A stretch of 59,800 nucleotides of DNA, from NCBI GenBank assembly GCA_028820215.1, contig JAPPKD010000008.1, forward strand, positions 1 to 59,800, in the 5' to 3' direction. Source of the stretch: Spirochaetaceae bacterium (GTDB taxonomy: Bacteria > Spirochaetota > Spirochaetia > SZUA-6 > Bin103). The translations under genes were made by a program, and so were the position numbers. Under the pieces are notes generated by a model. It saw nothing but the letters and a program-made list of their open reading frames with translations. It was not told the origin of the DNA and did not search any database. This document shows, in pieces, positions 51,587 through 59,800 of the stretch (position 1 is the first letter of the stretch; every line of letters begins with the position of its first letter).

Positions 51587-53206
51587 CTACATACCGATGA
51601 TGCGGTCGTGCTGCGCCTGTTTGATCTCGACGTAGCGCTCGGAGCCCATCGACTTCAGGGTGCTGACGTAGTCATCCCACTCGGCGCCGAGATCGGCGTC
51701 GCCGGTGATGAACTTGGTCATCATCTCGCCGACGTAGGTGTTGATGTCGGTCAACAGCGCGCCAAGCTCCGAGGCCTCCTCGGCCGTGGGCATGAAGTTC
51801 GGCCAGATCGCTTCCGGCATGTGGTTCAGGTAGTCGGTGGGATCCATCCGGTAGACCTCCTCCTCCGGGGTGGAGGCGGTGAGGTCGTCGAGGATCTTCT
51901 GGCCTTCCATGGACAGCGTCAGGCCGTCCACCTGCGGCTCGAAGCCCCCGTACCAGCGCTCAAGGTGCTGGAACGCCCCGACCTGCAGGCCGTGCTCGGC
52001 GATGGATGCGGCGACGTCGCCGATGAACTCGTACGTCCCGTCCGCGCCCATTTGGTAGGTCTCTCCCTCCAGGCCGACGGCCGTGAACAGGTAGCCGGGC
52101 TCGCCGTACCAGTAGTCGACCCAGCGCATGGTCTCGACCGGATGCTCGTTCTCCCTGGTGATCATGAACGACCAGTTGCCGCGCACGTTGTGGTCCACCC
52201 AACTGATGACGTGGTCGCCGTGCGGACCGACGAACTGCGAGACGCCGGTGAAGTGCTTCTGCGGCTCGACGCCGACGTAACCCGGGGTGACCCACGTGAA
52301 CAGGCCGATGCGATTGTCGGCCGCGTCGGCCTGCCAGCGCGCGACGTCGACGCCGGAGAAGAACTCGGGATGGTAGTAGCCGGCTTCCCACCACTCGTTG
52401 AGCTGCGCCAGCATCTCCCGGTAGCGCTCGTCGGTCGGGATGAACCTGACCTTGCCGTCCGGGCCCTGGTCGATGTGGGCGCCCAGTCCGGGCAGTCCCC
52501 GGTTGCCGAGGCCGTAGGCGCCGAAGAACGCCTGCCGCTGGATGAGCGTCGCGTTGCCGCTCTGGTGAATCGGGTACTCGTCGTCGGCGTCGCCGTTGCC
52601 GTTGGCGTCGTCGTTCTTGAACGCGGCGAGCACGTCGCTGAGCTCGTCGATCGTCCGAGGGACTTCCAGCCCCAGGTTGTTCAGGAAGGTCTCGTTGACG
52701 TAGAAGCGGACCATCGCGCTGTTCTTCTTGTACGCCACGTACGGGAGCGAGTGGATCTTGCCGTCCGGCATGAGCAGCGCCTGCTCGATCGACGGGTCCG
52801 CGGCGAAGGCCGCCTGAATGTTGGGGCCGTGCTCGACGATCAGGTCGTCCAGGGCGATCAGGTTGCCCGCCAGCGAGTGGCTCACGAGCTGATCCTGGTT
52901 GAAGATCATCTGGTAGAACGCGTCGGGGAGCTGTTCGGCCGCAAGCCTGACCTGCAGGGTCTCGGCGAAGCCCGAGATCGGCCACTCCTCGAAGTTCACG
53001 GTTATGTTCGACAACTCCGCGAACCGCTGCCAGGTCCACGTCTCACTGGCGGGACCACGGACTCCCGGCCAGCTCAGGCGCACCATGTCCAGCGTGATGG
53101 GGTCCTTGGAGAGCGGCAGCCCCATGGCGTCGCGCTCCACGTCGTCCGCGAATGTCGCGCCTGCCGCGAGTGCGGCAAGCAACAGAATGCTCAACAGCTT
53201 CTTCAT
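51587..53206 (-). CDS. Extracellular sugar-binding protein of the second LplABC-type importer
   Basis: 539 residues from ATG 53206, with GGAGGA 5 bases upstream. Signal peptide MKKLLSILLLAALAAGATFA then DDVERD, no lipobox. SBP features: LPDAFYQMIFNQDQLVSHSL, FYVNETFLNNLGLEVPRTID and a calcium-loop-like NDDANGNGDADDEYPI (D, N and D at alternate positions), frequent in these proteins. It is the last gene of a leftward operon, after both permeases, unlike the first importer where it comes first. Confidence 0.92.
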   Translation of the reverse strand: MKKLLSILLLAALAAGATFADDVERDAMGLPLSKDPITLDMVRLSWPGVRGPASETWTWQRFAELSNITVNFEEWPISGFAETLQVRLAAEQLPDAFYQMIFNQDQLVSHSLAGNLIALDDLIVEHGPNIQAAFAADPSIEQALLMPDGKIHSLPYVAYKKNSAMVRFYVNETFLNNLGLEVPRTIDELSDVLAAFKNDDANGNGDADDEYPIHQSGNATLIQRQAFFGAYGLGNRGLPGLGAHIDQGPDGKVRFIPTDERYREMLAQLNEWWEAGYYHPEFFSGVDVARWQADAADNRIGLFTWVTPGYVGVEPQKHFTGVSQFVGPHGDHVISWVDHNVRGNWSFMITRENEHPVETMRWVDYWYGEPGYLFTAVGLEGETYQMGADGTYEFIGDVAASIAEHGLQVGAFQHLERWYGGFEPQVDGLTLSMEGQKILDDLTASTPEEEVYRMDPTDYLNHMPEAIWPNFMPTAEEASELGALLTDINTYVGEMMTKFITGDADLGAEWDDYVSTLKSMGSERYVEIKQAQHDRIIGM

Positions 53207-53257
53207 GCTGTCCTCCGAATGGATGTGTGTTGGCGCTCGCAACGCGAGCCTGAGTGT

Positions 53258-54172
53258 TCAGCCCTTGACGGCCCCCAGGGTGATGCCGCGTTCAAACGCC
53301 TTCCGCATGAACGGAAAGATGATCAGGAGCGGCGCCGAGGATACGACCATCGATACGTACTTGATCCCCTCGCGGATTCTGATCTGCAGGTCGTAATCGA
53401 TGCGGTCCGACAGCATGGTGGCGACCGTCACCGAGTCGGCGGCGATGAGAATTTCCCGAAGTATCAGTTGCAGGGGGAACCTATCCCGCGAGGTGAGAAA
53501 GATCAACGCCTGGACGTACGAGTTCCAGTGCCCGATCCCGTAGCTCAGCGCCAGGAACGTCACCAGCGGTGTCGATACCGGCAGGACGACCCTAAGCAGA
53601 AGCTGGAAGTTGCTGCATCCGTCGATGCGTCCCGCCTCCTGCATCTCGTTCGGGACGGCGGTCTCGAAGAAGGAACGCGCGATGATGATCATGAAGGCGT
53701 TCACGGCGTTGGGAGCGACCATCGCCCAGAACGTGTCCAGCATCCCCAGGCGGCGCACTACCAGGTAGGTCGGAATCAGTCCGCCGGACAGGTACAGGGT
53801 GAGGACCAGTATCTTCAGGATGGTCTTGCGGCCGCGCAGGTCCTTGCGCGACAGCGGGTAGGCGGCGAGCACGGTCAAGAGCACGTTCAGCGTGACGCCG
53901 CCGATCATGTAGATCAGGCTGTTTCGGAAGCCGCTCCAGATCACCGGCGTGGTCAGGATGCGGTCGTATGCGTCGAACGTCAGGCCCTTCGGCCACAGCA
54001 CCATCGGCTCTCTCAGCAGCTCCTTGATATCGCTGAACGAGGCGACGAAGACGTACCACAGCGGATAGATGATGACGAGCAGAAACATGCCGATCAGGGT
54101 GACGTTCACGACGTCGAAGAGCCGCTCCGACCGCGTGCGGGCAAAGGCGTGCAGGCGGTTTTGGGAGGTCAT
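53258..54172 (-). CDS. Carbohydrate ABC permease, YtcP type
   Basis: 304 residues from ATG 54172, which shares ATGA with the stop of the LplB-type gene; GTG 54178 is an in-frame alternative. Helix 1 VVNVTLIGMFLLVIIYPLWY, ASFSDIKELLREPMVLWPKG, and the EAA loop MQEAGRIDGCSNFQLLLRVV with the usual aspartate-glycine. The C-terminus MRKAFERGITLGAVKG is standard. It is MalG-like and is coupled in translation to its MalF-like partner. The ATPase is not encoded in the window. Confidence 0.93.
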   Translation of the reverse strand: MTSQNRLHAFARTRSERLFDVVNVTLIGMFLLVIIYPLWYVFVASFSDIKELLREPMVLWPKGLTFDAYDRILTTPVIWSGFRNSLIYMIGGVTLNVLLTVLAAYPLSRKDLRGRKTILKILVLTLYLSGGLIPTYLVVRRLGMLDTFWAMVAPNAVNAFMIIIARSFFETAVPNEMQEAGRIDGCSNFQLLLRVVLPVSTPLVTFLALSYGIGHWNSYVQALIFLTSRDRFPLQLILREILIAADSVTVATMLSDRIDYDLQIRIREGIKYVSMVVSSAPLLIIFPFMRKAFERGITLGAVKG

Positions 54173-55080
54173 CCCCACAGACTCACGCCGCGGACGCGCT
54201 TGGAGACGGTGTTCGCCGTAACCAGGAACAGTATGTTGATGACCATGTTGAAGATCGAGATCGCCGTGGAATAGCTAAACTGGGCCTGCAGCAGTCCGGC
54301 CTTGTACACGTACGTCGATATCACCTCGGATGCCTCGAGGTTGAGATCGTTCTGCAGCAGGAGCACCTTCTCGAATGCGAGCGTCATGATGTTGCCGATC
54401 TGCAGGATCAGCAGCATGACGATGATCGGCGAGATCGACGGAAGCGTGATGTGCCACATCCGGCGCACCTTGCGCGCCCCGTCGATCACCGCGGCTTCGT
54501 AGTAGGAATCGGGGATGGTGGCCATCGCCGCCGTGTAGATGATCGTCGAGAACCCGACCCTCTGCCAGATCGAGGACCATACGTACACGTGCCAGAAGTA
54601 CTCGGGCTCGGCCAGATAGTGCCGCGGCTCCAGCCCCAGCGCGCCGAGCAGCGCGTTGACGATCCCGGCGCTCGGCGACAGGAAATTCACGATCATGCCG
54701 GCGACGACCATCACGGAGAGGAAGGTCGGCGCGTACGAGGTGATCTGCGCGATGTTTCTCAACCGGAGCGAGCGCAGCTCGTTGAACATGAGCGCCAGCA
54801 CGATCGATGCCGGGAAGCCGACGGCGAGCTCGTAGAGGTTGATGCCGATGGTGTTCTTGAGCGTGCGAAACAGGTAGAACGATCCGAAATAGCGGGCGAA
54901 ATGTTTCAGTCCCACCCAGGGACTGCCCCAGAATCCTCCGGAGACGGTGAAGTCCCGGAAGCCGATCTGGATGCCGTACAGCGGCCACAGCCAGAAGATC
55001 ACGTAGAACAGGAAGACCGGGGCGAGCATCAGGTAGAGATCCGCGTTGCCGCGGATTCCGCGCGACTTCACGTGACTCAC
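54169..55080 (-). CDS. Carbohydrate ABC permease, LplB type
   Basis: 303 residues from GTG 55080, sharing GTGA with the sulfatase stop. ADLYLMLAPVFLFYVIFWLW is helix 1; QIGFRDFTVSGGFWGSPWVG, ITSYAPTFLSVMVVAGMIV and the EAA loop EAAVIDGARKVRRMWHITLP complete the set. It forms the importer with the YtcP-type gene and the binding protein downstream. The direct translational coupling to a sulfatase suggests that the imported glycan is sulfated. Confidence 0.93.
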   Translation of the reverse strand: MSHVKSRGIRGNADLYLMLAPVFLFYVIFWLWPLYGIQIGFRDFTVSGGFWGSPWVGLKHFARYFGSFYLFRTLKNTIGINLYELAVGFPASIVLALMFNELRSLRLRNIAQITSYAPTFLSVMVVAGMIVNFLSPSAGIVNALLGALGLEPRHYLAEPEYFWHVYVWSSIWQRVGFSTIIYTAAMATIPDSYYEAAVIDGARKVRRMWHITLPSISPIIVMLLILQIGNIMTLAFEKVLLLQNDLNLEASEVISTYVYKAGLLQAQFSYSTAISIFNMVINILFLVTANTVSKRVRGVSLWG

Positions 55081-56591
55081 GTCCCCGCGGGTGTCTCGCG
55101 CAGCATCAGGTGGCGGAACACCGGTGCGATGGGATCACCCATCTCCAGCATGGCCGCGTACATGCGCTCACGCGCGTGACGGACCCGGGGTGCTTCGGCG
55201 GGACGAGGCGCGAGATTCGTCAGTTCGTGCGCATCGGCGGCCAGGTCGTAGAGCTCGTCCTGCATGCCCGCGTTGAACACGTACTTGCTGTCGTCGAAGC
55301 GCAGCATGCGCTGGTCCAGGAGCACGTCCTGCCCGGTGCCGGACCCTTCAGCCAGCAGGTGGTCGCGCCAGGGCGCGTCGGGTGACTCGATCACCGGCAC
55401 CAGCGAGCGGCCGTCCCGCTCGGCGATCGGGCGGCTCACACCGGCGATTTCCAGCACCGTCGCATAGAGGTCGTACAGGGAAACGAGGTTGTTTCGTCGT
55501 CCGCCGTGCGTGCTGCCGGCCGGCTTGATCAGGTACGGGATCTTCATGATCTCCTCGTACATGTGAATGGCCTTGTTCTCCAGGCCGGCGTGACACCCGT
55601 GCGAATCGCCGTGGTCGGCGACGAAGATGATCGTCGTCTCGTCGTACAGGCCGGTGTCATGGAGGTAGGCGAGGAGCCGGCCGATCTGCTCGTCGATGCT
55701 CGACATGAACCCGTAGTAGTGCCTGAGCGCGGTCGCGAAGAACTCCCACGGCTGATCGAAGCGGCGCCACACGTCGTGGATTGCGGGTTTGTCGATGAGG
55801 GGATCGGCGAAGTTCGGCCAGGGCGGAATGGCCAGGTCCCGATACGCGTCGAGGTGCCGGGTGGGTGCGTAGAACGGCTCGTGAGGGCCCCAGAAATTGA
55901 GCTGGAAGTAGAACGGCCCCTCCCCCGATCGGAGACGATCCAGGTGCTGGATCGCTCGTTCGACGAGATAGAACTCGTTGGTCGACTCGACGGGCGAGGT
56001 GACCTCCCCCCAGTGCGTGTGATTCGGGTGCGTTTGCTCCCGGGGCTCCTGGTCGACGACGAAGTCGAGCCCGTTGGATCGCAGGTACTCCTGGAACAGC
56101 GGATAGTCGTAACCGCCGCCGCCGTGTCCGGGGAAGTCATCGCCGATGAAGCCTCGGGTCGTGGGGAGCGCGTTGCCTCCTGCGAAGTACCAGTCCGGAA
56201 ACGGGGCCGTGTCGGTCCCCGGCTCGGTCCGGTCGAAGCCGAGATGCCACTTGCCGGTGTATCCGCAGCGGTAGCCGGCCGCGGCCAGGCGGCGGCTCAG
56301 GAGATCCGGGGTGTCGGGCAGGTCGTGGACGCGGCATCCGTAGCCGCGCGTGTTCGTCTGAATGCCGTGATGCGACGGCTGCAGCCCGGTCATCAGGCTC
56401 GCCCGCGCCGGCGAGCACACCGCGCAGTTAGTGTAGCCGTTGTCGAACACGATGGCGTCGCGGGCGAAGCGGTCGAGGTGCGGCGTCCGGCAGAGGCCGT
56501 CGGGGTCGTAGCAGGAAAGCGTGTCCGCCCGCTGCTGGTCGGTGAGGATGAGGAGGATATTCTGGCCGTTTACCTCCCGGTTGTCGTTCAC
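55077..56591 (-). CDS. Cysteine-type sulfatase heading the importer operon
   Basis: 504 residues. NILLILTDQQRADTLSCYDP is the metal-binding start, and the formylglycine motif CSPAR (C59-R63) lies in NCAVCSPARASLMTGLQPSH. IIFVADHGDSHGCHAGLENK supplies the second metal ligands. It has no signal peptide, so it is likely cytoplasmic and acts on imported sulfated sugars. Its stop overlaps the start of the LplB-type permease, and the desaturase gene lies 31 bases upstream on the same strand. It is related only distantly to the other sulfatase in the window. Confidence 0.93.
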   Translation of the reverse strand: MNDNREVNGQNILLILTDQQRADTLSCYDPDGLCRTPHLDRFARDAIVFDNGYTNCAVCSPARASLMTGLQPSHHGIQTNTRGYGCRVHDLPDTPDLLSRRLAAAGYRCGYTGKWHLGFDRTEPGTDTAPFPDWYFAGGNALPTTRGFIGDDFPGHGGGGYDYPLFQEYLRSNGLDFVVDQEPREQTHPNHTHWGEVTSPVESTNEFYLVERAIQHLDRLRSGEGPFYFQLNFWGPHEPFYAPTRHLDAYRDLAIPPWPNFADPLIDKPAIHDVWRRFDQPWEFFATALRHYYGFMSSIDEQIGRLLAYLHDTGLYDETTIIFVADHGDSHGCHAGLENKAIHMYEEIMKIPYLIKPAGSTHGGRRNNLVSLYDLYATVLEIAGVSRPIAERDGRSLVPVIESPDAPWRDHLLAEGSGTGQDVLLDQRMLRFDDSKYVFNAGMQDELYDLAADAHELTNLAPRPAEAPRVRHARERMYAAMLEMGDPIAPVFRHLMLRETPAGT

Positions 56592-56622
56592 GATCCGATC
56601 GATCCGCGACCGAAGGAGAGAG

Positions 56623-57651
56623 TCAGGCGGCCCCGGCCGTCGCCGGTTCGCGGGTGGCCGCCGTGGGCACCTCCGGGGCGAACTGGTAGTCGGGCTCGCG
56701 TTTCTGCCTCTCGAGGATCCCGTCGATCTGTGTCCAGGTCTCGCGCAGGCCGCGCGTGCAGCGCGGCATGTCGTGGCGGATCAGCCGGTGCAGCCGGCCG
56801 AGCCGGTAGCACGGCACGGCGGCGTACATGTGATGCTCGGTGTGGTAGTTCATGTGCCAGTAGAGGAACTGCAGCACCGGGCTCAGGTAGATCGTGCGGC
56901 AGCACACCCGGAAGTCCGTGACCTCGTCCGTGAGGCCGATGTGCTGCGCCTCGTTGCAGAGCCGTTGCAGCCAGCCGCCGAACGCGCGCGGAAAGGTGAT
57001 CACCAGCGGCACGACCCACAGGCCGTGCGCGAGTGCCGCGGCGGCGATGGCGAGGTGCCCGAGCAGCACGATGCGGTCCCAGTTACGCCGCAGCCGGCGC
57101 AGCTCGGGCTCGCTCGGCGGGAACAGGTCCGCGATCCAGGACCCTTCCGGGCCGACGTATCCCGACGCGGTGCGCGCGTAGCCGTGCAGCGCCGTGGGAA
57201 TGTAGCGCAGGTCGACGATCCCCCACTTCCAGATGCCCTTGAGATCGAAGCTGCGCGGGAACTCGACCTCGCGGTCGGCCGGCGGGTGCAGCGTGTACTT
57301 GTGGTGCGCGGTGTGGCTTGCCCAGAACACGTGATGGTTGTACCAGCCGAGGAACGCGTAGATCCGCAGAAACGCCCGGTTCAGCCACCGGGTCCGGAAC
57401 ACCGAGTCGTGGATCAGCTCGTGAAAACCGTTGACCAGAAAGTGCCAGAAGTGGCCGTTGACGAGCACCAGTACGGCCGTCACGTACCAGGGCCAGTGAA
57501 GGGAGGAGTAGATCGCCGCGCCCGACGTCGCCGCCAGCACGGCCAGGAAGCCAAGGGTCTGCGCGAACCCCAGCAGGTCGCTCCGTTGATTCAGCCTCTT
57601 CAGCTCGTTACGCGGGACCGGGCAACGGTACCAGGTGATTCGGTTACTCAT
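56623..57651 (-). CDS. Membrane fatty-acid desaturase (di-iron)
   Basis: 342 residues. Histidine boxes HELIH (77-81), HTAHH (113-117) and HTEHH in YHTEHHMYAAVPCYRLGR; hydrophobic spans at about 28-76 and 185-215. The N-terminal WYRCPVPRNELKRLNQRSDL matches that of the other desaturase in the window, and the C-terminal HMYAxVPCY pattern is shared too. Membrane-bound, it needs oxygen and an electron carrier. It ends 31 bases before the sulfatase gene and may be in the same transcript, repeating the sulfatase plus di-iron-enzyme pairing seen at 33-36 kb. Confidence 0.9.
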   Translation of the reverse strand: MSNRITWYRCPVPRNELKRLNQRSDLLGFAQTLGFLAVLAATSGAAIYSSLHWPWYVTAVLVLVNGHFWHFLVNGFHELIHDSVFRTRWLNRAFLRIYAFLGWYNHHVFWASHTAHHKYTLHPPADREVEFPRSFDLKGIWKWGIVDLRYIPTALHGYARTASGYVGPEGSWIADLFPPSEPELRRLRRNWDRIVLLGHLAIAAAALAHGLWVVPLVITFPRAFGGWLQRLCNEAQHIGLTDEVTDFRVCCRTIYLSPVLQFLYWHMNYHTEHHMYAAVPCYRLGRLHRLIRHDMPRCTRGLRETWTQIDGILERQKREPDYQFAPEVPTAATREPATAGAA

Positions 57652-57713
57652 GCGACGGCCCCATTATACCCGCGCCGGAGGAGAGGAACGCCATCGCGAA
57701 CACGGGGAAGCGG

Positions 57714-58508
57714 CTACGATGCGCGGTCCCACCAGCGGTGGATGCTGTCGGCATTGCGCCGGGCCACGTCCTCACGCCGTCCGGCGCTCCAACCGCTCTC
57801 GATCACGGTGATCAGTCCGTCGTAGCCGTGCCGCCTGCAGGCGGACAGGATCGCCGGCCAGTCCTGCACGCCGCGCGCGTCCGGCAGCGCGTTGATCCAG
57901 CCCTGACCGTCGTGCACGAGGAACGGCGGCTCGTCGCCTGCGGCCTGTCGGAAGGAGTGCATGAGCACGTTGCGCATGTGCGGCAGCAGCGACGGAATGC
58001 ATCCCAGGTAGTCCTCGCCCGCGATGTAGAGGTGTGCGGAATCGTAGAGCAGGCCGTAATTGCGATGGGCGACCTGCGAGAGCAGGCGGCGGGTGCCGGC
58101 CACCGTCTGCAGGGCGCTGCCGACGTGGTTGTTGCCGGCCAGCATGACGCCGTGTGCCTGCGCCCGCTCCGCGGCCACGGGCAGCCACGCGGGATCCGAG
58201 CTGATCTTCAGCAGCCGGCAATCGAGGTCGGCGCAGAGCTCCAGGTAGCGGTCGAGGAACGCGTCCCGTTCGTCACCGCCGGCAGGCAGTCCGCGCGCGG
58301 TCAGGCAGGTCACGGTCAACCCCTCGCCACGGACGATGTCCGCAAGCTCCCGGCGGCGGTCCGGCGGGGCATCCGGCGCGATCTGGGTCCGGCGAAGCTC
58401 CACACCGCCGTATCCGGCCGACCGCGCGATCCGGCAGAACCGGGCGAACGACACGGACTGCGTCCGGTAGCGGTCCTCGAACAGGAACCCGCTCAGCGCC
58501 AGCAGCAC
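57714..58508 (-). CDS. Xylose-isomerase-like TIM-barrel (sugar phosphate isomerase/epimerase)
   Basis: 264 residues from GTG 58508, five bases after the upstream gene's stop. TIM-barrel features: SFARFCRIARSAGYGGVELR, LADIVRGEGLTVTCLTARGL, LKISSDPAWLPVAAERAQAH, VMLAGNNHVGSALQTVAGTR, YGLLYDSAHLYIAGED and GYDGLITVIESGWS with the metal-site acid residues. These enzymes isomerise or epimerise sugars and inositols. GTG is preferred because the barrel starts there; the longer open frame is a shadow of the upstream gene. It is probably co-transcribed with that gene. Confidence 0.85.
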   Translation of the reverse strand: MLLALSGFLFEDRYRTQSVSFARFCRIARSAGYGGVELRRTQIAPDAPPDRRRELADIVRGEGLTVTCLTARGLPAGGDERDAFLDRYLELCADLDCRLLKISSDPAWLPVAAERAQAHGVMLAGNNHVGSALQTVAGTRRLLSQVAHRNYGLLYDSAHLYIAGEDYLGCIPSLLPHMRNVLMHSFRQAAGDEPPFLVHDGQGWINALPDARGVQDWPAILSACRRHGYDGLITVIESGWSAGRREDVARRNADSIHRWWDRAS

Positions 58509-58513
58509 AGGCG

Positions 58514-59680
58514 CTACGCCAGCGCCGCGCGCACCTCTGCGCCGAGCCGCTTGTAGGCGGTGTCGTCGTGCGCGTGCCCGTAGCGCCACGCGCCCCGCCA
58601 GCCGGTCTCCCGCCGGATGTCCAGCAGGTCGACGCAGATCGTGAAGCCCGCTCCGTAGATGGCCAGCCCGAACGCGTCGCCCTGCGGGACGGCCGGGGCC
58701 ATGTCCCACATCAGCCACGTCGGGATGCAGTGGTCGGGGTAGCTCGCCAGGCCCTCGTCTGCCTGCAGGTGGGTGTCGAGGATGAACGCGATCCGGTGCG
58801 CGGCGAGCTTCAGGATCTCCTCCCGGCGGTAGCCGGGCGCGTGGTCGTTCGCCGCCGCCAGGTCGTAGAACGCGTCGAACTCCTCGCACGGGAACAGGTT
58901 GTCGTCGTACCCGGGGTGGTACATCCTGGCCAGCACCGAGTCGATGAGCGTGTCGGCGCGCGGCACCGTCAGTCCCAGCGGCTCGAGCACGGCGATGATG
59001 ATCTTGAAGGTCGTCTGGATGCCCCGGCCCCAGAAGCCGGTGTCCGGATCCTGCCGTGAATACACCCAGCGCAGGCACTCCAGCAGCGGGTCGATCGGCG
59101 TGGTGCCGGCCAGGTGCCAGTCCGCGAGGCGCTTGACCATGCGGCCGACCCAGCTCCAGTTCGGCTCGACGCTCTTGATCCAGGGCAGGACCCGCTCGGG
59201 CTCGTCCTGTTGCGGCCAGTCGGGCGGCGGCGGGATCTGCAACTGGTCGACGCCGTCCACGCCGTAGCCGCGCAGACAGCCGTGCGAGTACTGGTTCATC
59301 GCCTCCTTGTGGGCGGCGGTGGGCGGCCACGGCTCGGCGTCGTCGTCCCAGTTCGGCGGCTTGTAGGCGAGCAGCGCCGGGTCCTCGTAGCTGCCCGGCG
59401 CCACCTGCAGCGACTCGATCCACTCCCGTCCGAGCCGCTGCTGATCGGCGTCGAGCACGCGCTCCAGGATGCCCGCCTCCTTGAGCTGCCCCAGGATGTA
59501 GTTGGTGGCGGCCACGTTCGCGCTGCGAACGGAATCGACCGCCCAGCTCATCCGGAACGGCGCCTGCGGGTCGCGCACCCGGTCGGCCCAGCGCACGAAG
59601 CCGTCGCTCGCCGCCGTGAGCCGTTCCACGGCTGCCGCCTTCAATCGCTCGAGGTCCTGTTCCAGAAATGACGTGTCCAT
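58514..59680 (-). CDS. Helical-barrel-like protein of unknown function
   Basis: 388 residues (MDTSFLEQDLERLKAAAVER). It is mostly helical with tryptophan-rich, repeated elements such as SVEPNWSWVGRMVKRLADWH, DPDTGFWGRGIQTTFKIIIA and GDAFGLAIYGAGFTICVDLL, which suggest an alpha/alpha-toroid as in terpene cyclases, glycoside hydrolases or epimerases. It has no signal peptide and no acid pair I can name as catalytic. It sits 5 bases before the TIM-barrel isomerase gene, so both probably act on one sugar or lipid. It is generally like the zinc-ribbon protein at 41.3-42.6 kb in layout only. Confidence 0.7.
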   Translation of the reverse strand: MDTSFLEQDLERLKAAAVERLTAASDGFVRWADRVRDPQAPFRMSWAVDSVRSANVAATNYILGQLKEAGILERVLDADQQRLGREWIESLQVAPGSYEDPALLAYKPPNWDDDAEPWPPTAAHKEAMNQYSHGCLRGYGVDGVDQLQIPPPPDWPQQDEPERVLPWIKSVEPNWSWVGRMVKRLADWHLAGTTPIDPLLECLRWVYSRQDPDTGFWGRGIQTTFKIIIAVLEPLGLTVPRADTLIDSVLARMYHPGYDDNLFPCEEFDAFYDLAAANDHAPGYRREEILKLAAHRIAFILDTHLQADEGLASYPDHCIPTWLMWDMAPAVPQGDAFGLAIYGAGFTICVDLLDIRRETGWRGAWRYGHAHDDTAYKRLGAEVRAALA

Positions 59681-59800
59681 CGCGCCGCCTCGGTCCTCCC
59701 GTCAGAGCGGATGATAGCCGCTGCCGGGTAGCATTATTGATCGATAGTAACTGTTCAGGCGTAGGGTAGTTCGTTCGGCAGATTTCGGCAACGGGTCGAG
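59681..59800. other. Right-edge region without recognisable gene
   Basis: The 120 bases upstream of the last gene are A/T-richer (TTGATCGATAGTAACTGTTC and similar) and could hold its promoter on the reverse strand. No coding frame is recognised before the window ends. Confidence 0.4.

Noticed and set aside
50804..54274. Forward open frame of about 1150 codons across the second importer
   Set aside because: It runs antisense through PhyH, binding-protein and permease genes that are all intact with proper starts; composition is Val/Asp/Arg-rich shadow.

Overview
The window is a GC-rich, gene-dense stretch from a Gram-negative-type bacterium. Both sugar-binding proteins have ordinary signal-peptidase-I leaders, and several enzymes are predicted to be periplasmic. 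The many phytanoyl-CoA-dioxygenase (PhyH) family genes, cysteine-type sulfatases, LplB/YtcP-type sugar permeases and enolase/Gfo-Idh sugar enzymes suggest an uncultured marine or host-associated lineage living on complex sulfated or methylated organic matter. A high-GC spirochaete-like or Poribacteria-like genome is my guess, with low confidence. No rRNA, tRNA, CRISPR array or insertion sequence was recognised.

1-3.3 kb: decayed or frame-broken genes (a DinB/ClbS-like gene and a PhyH gene), a 600-base gap, and two unrecognised exported or membrane genes that are A/T-richer than the rest. 3.38-13.54 kb: a DNA phosphorothioation defence island, transcribed rightward. It holds a phosphorothioation-associated methyltransferase split by one in-frame TAG, then sspA (cysteine desulfurase), sspB (DUF4007), sspC (large P-loop ATPase) and sspD (PAPS-reductase-like sulfur transferase). 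The usual effector SspE is absent. In its place are a small GIY-YIG nuclease and a DGQHR/DndB-like protein with its own strong ribosome binding site. This is the best candidate here for an undescribed system: a phosphorothioation module paired with a split sensor/nuclease.

13.58-22.9 kb: catabolic or biosynthetic genes. A leftward operon with start/stop overlaps encodes a LamG domain interrupted by a propeller-like domain, two tandem-duplicated amidohydrolases, and a PhyH protein whose iron-binding HxD motif reads HNG. Then come a SelA-like PLP enzyme, two divergent PhyH genes, a fatty-acid desaturase and an SDR. 22.9-30.4 kb: a HEPN/MNT pair, Phd-type antitoxins, a regulator/TPR/ABC-transporter operon behind a recognisable promoter, two frameshifted genes, and a BrnT toxin with an XRE-type partner.

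30.5-41.3 kb: a leftward sulfatase, membrane di-iron hydroxylase and M1-like metallopeptidase operon, then a rightward hyuA-PhyH-hyuB operon and an AbrB/PIN toxin-antitoxin pair. 41.3-59.8 kb: two ATPase-less carbohydrate ABC importers (one with a sulfatase at the head of its operon), a Sel1 protein, a coiled-coil protein built of 11-residue repeats, a Gfo/Idh oxidoreductase, an enolase-superfamily enzyme, another PhyH with HAG in place of HxD, a second desaturase, a TIM-barrel sugar isomerase and two helical-barrel-like proteins of unknown function. Metabolic modules are separated by small toxin-antitoxin cassettes.
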